DNA of 64,000 nt from Sacculina carcini. Taxonomy: Eukaryota > Arthropoda > Thecostraca > Sacculinidae. This document shows, piece after piece, positions 55,973 through 64,000 of the stretch; position 1 is the first letter of the stretch, and the number at the start of each line of letters is the position of its first letter. The stretch covers positions 8,064,928 through 8,128,927 of the forward strand of contig OU696570.1 of assembly GCA_916048095.2 (NCBI GenBank), given 5' to 3'. The translations under genes were made by a program, and so were the position numbers. The notes beneath the pieces are model-generated. The model searched no databases. It was given only the letters and a program-made list of their open reading frames with translations, and was not told where the DNA came from.

Positions 55973-57560
55973 TGGGCTTCAGTGAAATTTAATCGGTGTA
56001 TATTCCTGTGTAATCGCAAGTGCTCATAATAGCTGTCAAATTGGCAATATGTCCTTTTGACTTTACACCGCCGTAACTTCCTTCAGATACACTTTGGAAA
56101 ATTACAAATTATACCGTATTGTAGAAAACAAGATTTCTAGCACGATGGTATAATTTATTTTTATGTGTAACAAATAGTTACTGTGAAATAGTAGATAAAT
56201 GAATTAATTTTAGTCGCCCGGTGTTCAAGTGTAATTTTGGATGTATTTGAGAATTTTGCCAATTTTACACGTATTTTGTATCATTTGTGGGTATAAATTA
56301 TAGCTTATCTTGTAGAACACAAAATTATCTACACAGTAGTATATTCCTGTGTAATCGCAAATGCGCATAATAGCTGTAAAATTGGCAATATGTCCTTTTG
56401 ACTTTACACCGCCGTAACTTCCTTCAGATACACTTTGGAAAATTACAAATTATACCGTATTGTAGAAAACAAGATTTCTAGCACGATGATATAATTTATT
56501 TTTATGTGTAACAAATAGTTACTGAGAAATAGTAGAAAAATGAACTAATTTTAGTCGCCCGGTGTTCAAGTGTAATTTTGGATGTATTTGAGAATTTTGC
56601 CAATTCTACACGTTTTTTGTATCATTTGTGGGTATAAATTATAGCTTATCTTGTAGAACACAAAAATATCTACACAGTAGTATATTCCTGTGTAATCGCA
56701 AATGCGCATAATAGCTGTCAAATTGGCAATATGTCCATTTAAAATTATACCGCCGTAACTTCCTTCAGATACACTTTGGAAAATTACAAATTATACCGTA
56801 TTGTAGAAAACAAAATTCACAGCATGATGGTATAATTCATTTCTATGTATAACGAATAGTTACTGAGAAATAGTAGAAAAATTAATTAATTTTAGTCGCC
56901 CAGTGTTCAAGTGTAATTATGGATGTATTTGAGAATTTTGCCAATTTTACACGTTTTTGTATCATTTGTGGGTATAAATTATAGCTTATCTTGTAGAACA
57001 CAAAATTCTCTACACATTAGTATATTCCTGTCTAATCGCAAGTGCGTAAATTGTGATTGGACTTCAGTGAAATTAAATCAGTGTAATCGCAAGTGCGCAT
57101 AAAAGCTGTCAAATTGGCAACATGACATTTTGACTTTACTCCGCCGTAAATTCCTTCAGATACACTTAAACATTATACCTTAAACAAAACAAACATAAAA
57201 CATTATTTAAATTATTAAACATATTTAAACATAACATATTTTAACATATTTAAACATATTTAAACATAAAACATTATTTATTTAAATTATACCGCCGTAA
57301 CTTCCTTCAGATACACTTTGGAAAATTAAACATTATACCGTACTGTAGAACACAACATTTCTAGCACGATGGTATAATTTATTTTTAGGTATAACAAATA
57401 GTTACTGAGAAATAGTAGAAAAATGAATTAATTTTAGTCGCCCGGTGTTCAAGTGTGATTTTGGATGTATTTGAGAATTTTGCCAATTTCACACGTTTTT
57501 TATCATTTGTGGGTATAAATTATAACTTTTCTTGTAGAACACAAAATTATCTACACAATA
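55973..57560 (+). repeat. Tandem B units, 341-bp period
   Basis: Four or more B units head to tail. Each holds CCGCCGTAACTTCCTTCAG, GTATTGTAGAAAACAA, CGCCCGGTGTTCAAGTG and TGTGGGTATAAATTATAGC. Around 57170-57290 one unit is expanded by repeats of AAACATATTTAAACAT. Confidence 0.9.
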
Positions 57561-58262
57561 GTATAATTTTTATAGCTGTACCATTGCTGGTTTATGAGGA
57601 ATAGATAGCGGAATATTGACCAAAATATTCACGTTTTTGTGTGCTAATTTTGCCTTTTTGACTTTGTCATTTACACTTCACACCGCCGTAACTTTTTTAA
57701 TACACTTTGGAAAATTAAAAATTATACCGTGTTGTAGCAAACGAAATTCCCAGCATGATGGTATTATTTATTTAGATGTGTGATAATTACTTTTTGAGAA
57801 ATAGAGAAAAACGTGTATAAAATCGGACGCGTGGAGGTTTAATAAAATTTTGGATATATATTGAATTTTTTTCCATTTTACATGTTTTATACTCAATTTT
57901 TGGGTATGAATTATAGTTTGTTGAGTAGAACAGTAAAATTTCTACACAGTGGTATAATTTGTATAGTTGTACCATTGCTGGTTTAGGAGGAGTAGTCTTC
58001 AGAAAATTGACCAAAATTTTCGCATTTTTCAGGGTTCATTTTGTATTTTCACCACTATAACTTTTTTGGTTTAATTTTTAAAATTAAAAATTTACTTTAA
58101 AGTGTAGACAACAAAATTTCCAACATGATGGTATATATTTTTAGCGGGTACGCCAAGTGATGGCCGAGTAGCAGCTGATAGAAAATTGACCAAGGAGGGT
58201 GGGACACACACACAGACACACACACACACACACACACACAGAGGATCTCTTTTATATATATA

Positions 58263-58725
58263 GATGTATAAATTTCTTTTATGTATATATAAAATAAATT
58301 ATTTGTCTGTCTGTGTATGTATGCTTGAATATGATGTGACATAATTGCGCGGGTTGAATGGTATAGATCAGGGGCTTCAAACGCAAACTAAGCGATGGCT
58401 CATTTTTATGAAATAACATTATCCCGCGGGCAGCAACTATAGACAATAAAACGTTCAATTTCACCGTGTAGAATGAATTCATATACAAAACTAATGGATT
58501 TGACTTCAAGATCCAGAACGGATGATGTTCGAGTTCTGAATTATTCCGCACGTCTGGCGGGTTTAAATATGAGGCAGGCTGAGTGAAAATATTTTGTCAA
58601 AATAAAATTAAAAATAATGAAATTTAGACTTTTCAATATATTAAGGTTTTTATGAGTTTACCTTATTTATTTTTTTATTTGCAATAGTTTTATGAATTGT
58701 TCCGCACAACGGGCGGGTTTTGATG

Positions 58726-58726
<1 letters not shown>
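58263..58726 (-). repeat. A/B composite repeat, copy V (minus strand, A part only)
   Basis: Reverse-oriented A sequence with CCGCACAACGGGCGGG at about 58701 and the recurrent open frame (58279-58551, minus, beginning MRNNSELEHHPFWILKSNPL). It joins copy IV tail to tail and ends at (TA)n. Confidence 0.8.

Positions 58727-58797
<71 letters not shown>
58727..58797. repeat. (TA)n microsatellite
   Basis: About 35 TA units between the reversed A/B copy V and the L2-like LINE. Confidence 0.97.
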
Positions 58798-58805
<8 letters not shown>

Positions 58806-61670
58806 TCCTCGTTCTGATCTCTATACTTCTCGTGGCGTTGGTTGCATATTTGATAAGTCCATCTCTATCGCTCTTTTCCCTCATTTAAGCTGTACCTATA
58901 CTTCTTTTGAATTCATCGCTATGTCATTGTCCCTTCCTTCCTTACCAAAATTGTGTATAATAGTCATCTACCGTCATAAACATCCTGGCTCTATTATTTC
59001 CCTCTTCGATGAATTCCCCGCTCTTATAGAATATGTGACTCAATTTTTCTCAAACAGATACTTTATTGCTGGCGATTTCAATTTTTGGGTTGATAACCCC
59101 TCTTCTGATCCGTATTGTCTTCGTTTTTAATCACTTATTGACTCTCTTGTTCTTTGTTCGCCAATATCTTCTCCCACCCATCTTTTGGGTCATACTCGGG
59201 ATATTTTTCTCTTTCCTAGCCCTGTACTATCCATCGACCTTGCTATTCCTGAAATGCAAGTTATTCTTCCTGGCAATACTTTTTCCGACCACAGTCTATG
59301 TCTTTTCAGCCTCCATCTCCAGTGCAGCCCTCCTGATCGCGTACTGATCACATTCAGATCCTACAAAAACCTCAACCTGGACCTACTTTTTTCCTGTTTA
59401 TCATCTCGTCTTCCTCTTTCTATATTTCACTCACTATGTCCATCTCAAGTCTATTCACACTTTAATCACGTCCTTTCAGAAATTAACGACTTTCTTTTCT
59501 CATTGGTGAAGCGGCCTCGTGCACACTTGTAATCTTCGTGGCTCAATGTTGAGCTGACTCAACTCAAACGTTCTCAGCGGCGATCTGAAAAAGTTTGGCG
59601 TCACACTCGCTCTGCTGTTGAATGATCCGCTTTTTGTACAGCCCGCACAACCTATTCAACTGCACTTTCTACTGCTAAGCAATCCTATTATAAATATAAA
59701 CTGGCTTCTCTATCTAAATCTCAAAAATGTCTATGGTCCACACTCGATACTCTTTCTGGTCGTCACTCACCTTCTACAAACTGCTGCATCACTGCCTTTG
59801 AGCTGTGCTTGTTTTTCGCGGACTAAGTCAAATCTGCCCATGCAAACATTCCTCCTTCAAATAGTATCGTACACCACACTGTTTCTTCATCTGACATGTC
59901 ATCCTTCGATCTTGTTGACCTCTCCGATATTCTACCTCTTCTGTCTTCGGTCAAAATTTCCTCTTCTCCTGCAGATCCTATCAACTTTAAAACTATCGCT
60001 CACTCCGTACACCTGTTTTTTCCTTACTTTTTGCACATAATTAATCTATCACTACTCCATGGAGAATTTCTTCCTGATAAATACGCTATAGTATATCCAA
60101 TATTGAAAAAGCCTACACTGGATCCTTCCTTGTGTAAAAATTATCGTCCTATTTTTATTATCAGCCTCACTTCTAAACTACTCGAATCTGTAATCTTCTC
60201 ACAGATCTCTCCAATCATCTACACTGCTTTGCATCCTCGTCAGTCCGGTTTCCGACCTTCTTATTCAACAGAAACTGTCCTTACCTCTGTCGCCGACAGC
60301 GTTTTTTCTCAGTTCTATCGAAATTCCGTGTTAATAGCCATGCTGGATATGTCCTCAGCGTTCGATCTGGTGTGCCATGATATCCTACTTGATGACTTAT
60401 CCCATATTGCTCTTACTTTTACGGCTCTTTCACTTATGCGCTCTTATCTATCAGACAGTTCTTATTCTGTTAAACTCAACTTTGAGGTATCTGATGCTAT
60501 CCCACTGTCCTCAGGAGTTCCTCAGGGCTCCATCTTAGGACCCATTATCTTCAATCTATACATGTCGTCTTTATGTTCCGTTTTGTCTCGCTATCCTCTT
60601 ACCTTTCATATTTACGCTCACGACATTCAGCTAATTTGTCCACTTTCGTCACCCGATATTTCTTCTATTTCTTCTTTATTTTCTGACATTTCATCATGGG
60701 CGGTGTCTCGCCTTTCAATTAATTCATCCAAGACAGAAATCATGGTGTTCCACCCACCACGGCTCACTCCTCCTGTCCTCCCTTTTCCTCTCCGTTCTTC
60801 TAGGCGTAATTTGGGTGTCATTTTTTATTAATCCCTTAATTTTGTAAATAATATTTACTCAGTTGCTCGCTCCTGTCGACTAATCCTCCGTGCTCTCTAT
60901 CCCATTCGCCCATTTCTGGACCAGTCGTCTGCAATCAAGTTTATAAAATATCTTATATTTCCCTGCATTGACTACTGTATTTCTCTCTATTTCAACACTC
61001 CTCGCTGTCTCTTAAAACTGCTCCAATCGGTCCTGAATCAATCCTGCAGAATTGTGTTGTCTCCTCTTCCTTGCCGTCACACTTCTCAATATCTTTACCA
61101 ATTCCGCTGGCTACCCATCATCCCACGTGTACACTACAAGATTGCCTGCATTATTTTCAAATTATTACATGGTATAGGCCAGCCTCATTATCTAGTCCGC
61201 CTTCTTTCTCAGTCCTCACACTCGTCCCCTTGTATCACTCGCCCTCTAAACTGTCCTCCAGCTATAAATGATTCCTGCTGGTCGGCAAAATCCTTCTCTT
61301 TCTTCGCACCTCGCTTCTATAACTCGCTCCCCTCTCACATCCTTATTTCTTCTTCCTACGCTTCATTCACCTATTCCTTACGCAAATACCTATTCTCTTT
61401 ATCATTTGAGCCTGTCACTCACTCTCTGACGCCCTAGGCCAAACTATAATCCTCTATTGTCTCATTCCTTTTGTGATATTATTTAAACTATCTCTTTGTT
61501 TTCATCGTTTACTTGATTACCTTGTTTTACTATACATGTCGCATGTTTGTGTTGATGTTGCGACCACGCCTCCCACTATCGTCGTGTCTCATTTTTGTGC
61601 TTGGCTCGCGTGTGTGTTATTTATATGCGCTATTAATATACGTTGATGTTGTTATATATATATATACCCT
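58798..61670 (+). mobile_element. L2/CR1-like LINE, 5' truncated, inactive
   Basis: A partial endonuclease (58800-59350; FIAGDFNFWVDN, FSDHSLCLF) is followed by reverse transcriptase (59896-60831) and the C-terminal region typical of L2/CR1 enzymes (61054-61437; FRWLPIIPRVHYKIACIIF, APRFYNSLPSHI). The 3' end is near 61665 at a short (TA)n. It lies in the SURF1 intron in the sense orientation and is pyrimidine-rich. Several frame changes. Confidence 0.85.
59896..60831 (+). pseudogene. Reverse transcriptase of the L2/CR1-like LINE
   Basis: About 310 residues with YRPIFIISLTSKLLE, SGFRPSYSTETVL, LDMSSAFDLVCHD, LSSGVPQGSILGP and FHIYAHDIQL. The catalytic box reads YAHD instead of YADD, so one metal-binding aspartate is lost. 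A stop at 60829-60831 ends the frame; the thumb region resumes in another frame and continues to 61437. Confidence 0.85.
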
Positions 61671-61812
61671 ACCGCATCGGACATGAAGTTATTGCGCCCG
61701 TTATACCATTGAAGTGCGAACTACGGAGTACGAAGTACTTTGTAATTCACCACTAGATTCGCAGATTTATTAATTTCACACGTTAATGTGTGTGTGTTCG
61801 CATGTTTGCCAG

Positions 61813-62010
61813 CTTATCGGAGCTGTCTGGCATGGAGTACTGTGCGCTGAAGGTGCGCGGCACATTCGATCACGCGCGTCGTGTGTTTGTTGGGCCGCGC
61901 ACTCCCGTGCTGAGGGGCGCCGAAGTGCCACTGACTGGCTCAGCTTTGATTGCTGCCCGCTCCCTAACAGGCTTCCACGTGGTCACACCGTTCAAGCTGG
62001 AAGACTCAGG
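61813..62010 (+). CDS. SURF1: SURF1 internal exon (KVRG to VVTPF region)
   Basis: The 198-nt exon reads LSELSGMEYCALKVRGTFDH, then VFVGPRTPV and GFHVVTPFKLEDSG. Human counterparts from memory are LEYRPVKVRGCFDH, YMMPRTMV and AYVVTPFHCTDLG. The acceptor is TTTGCCAG|C and the donor GG|GTAAGA; phase 2 at both ends. It follows the exon at 46893-47014 without any missing residue. This part lies in the intermembrane-space domain of the COX assembly factor. The next exon should encode a conserved ILVNRG segment; it was not found before the window ends. Confidence 0.94.
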
Positions 62011-62199
62011 GTAAGAGCGCTCTAGTGTGTGTACTCACCGAGTTGTACTCACCGAGTTGTGGTACAGGATATCAGCTTAGGCTCGAATTGACCTGTTTTT
62101 TTACCATCAAGTTGATGTTTGAACTCACTTTGTGATTTTTTACATTCTACATAGTTTTGTACATTTTTTACATAGTTTTTGTACATAATTTTTGGGTAG
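62011..62199 (+). other. SURF1: Start of next SURF1 intron
   Basis: Begins with donor GTAAGA. Contains a short duplication GTACTCACCGAGTTGTG (62030-62060). No exon seen. Confidence 0.7.
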
Positions 62200-62560
62200 C
62201 GTATTTCAATTGTCGATGACTCTGTACGCGAAACTGTACTTCTTAATTTCTTTCATACAATGAGTGTTCTTCATTTTATAGCTGTGTTCTTTTCTCTCCG
62301 TCTGTCTCTCCAGTATTATGTTAATAGGTTTTGTCATCGTCGTATACTTGTATATATTTATCAAGTCGCCTCTTTTTCTCCTTTTCTTCAGAGTAGGCAG
62401 GTTCAGTGCATTCAATATTTTAAGTCTCTCAGATTCTGCACAAGTTTGGTCGCCAACCTTTACATTTGACTCGGTTTCTTTTTATGTCCCACTTTATGAG
62501 GGTACCATACCACAGCGGCGTACTCCATCTTGGGTCTAATCACTGAGACTATCAGCTCCC
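62200..62560 (-). pseudogene. LINE reverse-transcriptase C-terminal fragment (CR1/Jockey group, minus strand)
   Basis: On the minus strand: a degraded EYAAVVWYPH-like stretch, then LNALNLPTLKKRRKRGDLIN and EIKKYSFAYRVIDN. The LPTLKKRRKRGDLI block is characteristic of the region after the catalytic domain in CR1/Rex/Jockey-group LINEs. It is a 5'-truncated copy in the SURF1 intron, distinct from the L2-like element upstream. Confidence 0.72.
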
Positions 62561-63334
62561 ATATAATATGTCTATCTAAATATTCAAAGGTGTGTTTGAT
62601 CCTCCTCAGTAAAACATAAATTTTTCAGCAAATATCATTTATTTCAATTTCAGGAAAGTCCTCTTGATCTTTATCATCCCAGGTATAGAACATATGGATG
62701 GCTTTCAATCAAAATTCACAGATCGTCTCAAATACGCAACATATATATTCAGTGAAAATATTGAAGCAATCGAACAATGAGTTGTTGAGTAACAACTATG
62801 TTCCCACGTGGAAACACTACGAACACAACGACCAAAATTTACCGTATAGTCTCAACATGTTGAAATCAGTACATAAATGATACAATTTGAATTTTTATCG
62901 ATCAAATAAGGTAATGTATGCTGATTATTGATTAATTATGGTATAAAACAATTATTTTGAGCCAGTTCGGTGTTTTTTACGGAATTGGTATTCTTGTTAA
63001 AACGTTTTATGACAAGACACTCGCTGAATTGATACCCTGCATCTACCTACCTACCTTCCGTGTACCTTCCTATAGGCATTGAACATATACTGGCAGTTAT
63101 GCTACTTTACTTCGAGCCAAATATGTTCGTGCGGTTGCACTATTCAGCAGGGTGCTACTTCTCTTCTGAAATGCATACGGGAAATGGAGTTATCTACGAC
63201 TTGATAGTACAAGAGCCACACAGTAGTTACAGACGAACCGACAGCTTCAGAGAGCAATAGCCAATACCATTTTATCTCTTATACAACTTATACCGCTTAT
63301 ACATGATTGGTATTTGACCAATAAGTGATCCAAT
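62561..63334. other. Unassigned SURF1 intron sequence
   Basis: AT-rich, no gene or repeat recognised. A TTTCAG at about 62650 resembles a splice acceptor but the following codons do not fit SURF1. Confidence 0.45.
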
Positions 63335-63530
63335 ATATTAACAACAACAACAACAACCGTGTATTTGATATAGCGCACTAATCAACAAAGGCGCGATAAA
63401 CATGAGATATAGAGATACAAGAGCAATAATTACATCAAAACGGGAGCTCAGAAAGAAGAAAACAAGTGCTAGCAAGGTCAAAAATATAACAGGGAAGATA
63501 AACACCGAATTATTTTATGCTGAAAAAACA
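63335..63530 (-). mobile_element. Retroposon 3' tail (minus strand)
   Basis: On the minus strand this ends TTAGTGCGCTATATCAAATAC and a (GTT)n run (63341-63357 on the + strand as ACAACAACAAC). A GCGCTATATAAAT-type end before a simple trinucleotide tail is common at the 3' ends of SINEs and LINEs. A diverged copy lies inside the hAT element at 41125-41215. The 5' part is unassigned. Confidence 0.5.
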
Positions 63531-64000
63531 ACCACAAAGACTTGAACTGACCAATACGCACACTGGCGCACGTCACATACAAGCACGATTAGCACAAACA
63601 TAAGAACAGGGGCTGTGAGCGGAATCGAAAGCACAACAGGAAAACAAAACACAAAGTTCAGTATTATTAGTAAGAGTATATACATGGCGAGAATATGGAG
63701 ATACGAAATTTTGGGGATATATATATACAAAGGTAGTGTCGATGCAATCTATAAGGAGGTGTACGCGGCGACGGAAGAGAAAGCAGGTACTTATGAAGCG
63801 CAGAGGAAAAGGAAGAATATGATTTATGACAGTGCTACTCAAAGTGTGGTACGCGTATCGGTGACGGTACGCGAGCCATCGTCTACCGTTACGTGGATAT
63901 TTTCCAGAAAAGAAAGAAACAGTAGTCAAACTCCATGCCACGGGAGACTGCCGGAATATCTGACTCGGTTTTTTTACATTTTCATTTTAGTTTTATATTA
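63531..64000. other. Unassigned sequence at window end
   Basis: No gene or repeat recognised; presumably SURF1 intron. Confidence 0.4.

Larger units (their letters stand above)
54258..58262 (+). repeat. A/B composite repeat, copy IV, second part
   Basis: A units run to about 55830, with GC cores at 54575, 54690, 54975, 55155, 55460 and 55840. A run of B units follows whose ACCGCCGTAAC motif falls at 56067, 56408 and 56749 (341-bp period), then 57291 and 57683. The terminal segment (TGACCAAGGAGGGT, a long CA tract, GATCTCTTTTATATATA) closes it at about 58262, exactly as in copy I. Confidence 0.85.
47015..61812 (+). other. SURF1: SURF1 intron, 14.8 kb, filled with transposable elements
   Basis: GT (47015) to AG (61812), phase 2. 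Contents in order: unique sequence to 47206, (TA)n, A/B copy IV split by a young LTR element (49670-54257), A/B copy V reversed, (TA)n, and an L2/CR1-like LINE. Almost no unique sequence remains. Confidence 0.88.

Noticed and set aside
62640-62720. TTTCAG followed by codons in phase with the SURF1 exon at 61813, as the next SURF1 exon
   Set aside because: The residues obtained (KVLLIFIIPG) do not match the conserved ILVNRG segment expected there.

Overview
This window is eukaryotic: about 64 kb of repeat-dense animal DNA with split genes, (TG)n and (TA)n microsatellites and several classes of retroelement. It carries one recognisable host gene. Two exons on the + strand (46893-47014 and 61813-62010) encode consecutive pieces of SURF1, the cytochrome c oxidase assembly factor. 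They are separated by a 14.8 kb intron made almost entirely of transposable elements. The mix of Ty3/Gypsy elements, I-type and CR1/L2-type LINEs, a tRNA-derived SINE, hAT elements and hammerhead-bearing Penelope-like ends fits an invertebrate metazoan. I cannot fix the phylum from the sequence.

Layout. 1-46 is the edge of an 84-bp minisatellite. 47-4850 is a nearly whole Mag-like Ty3/Gypsy element. 4857-5422 is a deleted Gypsy relic. 5423-15665 is the most unusual structure: a palindrome of about 10.2 kb. Each arm is about 3.4 kb of non-coding DNA tipped by an array of the 84-bp minisatellite (about 10.7 copies left, 16.5 right), with a spacer of about 1.1 kb. 16100-22526 is an I-type LINE whose ORF1 is interrupted by a solo LTR with perfect 5-bp target duplications. 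23229-23432 is a tRNA-derived SINE. 23533-24142 is an inverted pair of Penelope-like ends with two identical 52-nt hammerhead ribozyme motifs.

From 24181 to 58800 the window is dominated by a composite family, here called A/B. About 270-bp A units (GC-rich CCCGCCCGTCGTGCGG core) are followed by 341-bp B units, and nearly every copy starts at a (TA)n-CTAG boundary. These copies have been targets for younger insertions: a 180-bp hAT MITE (26380-26559), a Ty3/Gypsy element with identical LTRs (33412-38224) and a second LTR element with LTRs differing at one site (49670-54257). For all three an uninterrupted paralogue of the target lies elsewhere in the window, which confirms the boundaries. A P/THAP9-like transposase remnant near 40.0-41.7 kb holds a 1192-bp non-autonomous hAT element. 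A CR1/Jockey-group LINE lies on the minus strand (42830-45880), an L2/CR1-like LINE on the plus strand (58800-61670), and a LINE 3' fragment on the minus strand (62200-62560).

Apart from SURF1, nothing here forms a host pathway. The history is one of nested insertion: old A/B repeats, then LINEs and MITEs, then very recent LTR elements.
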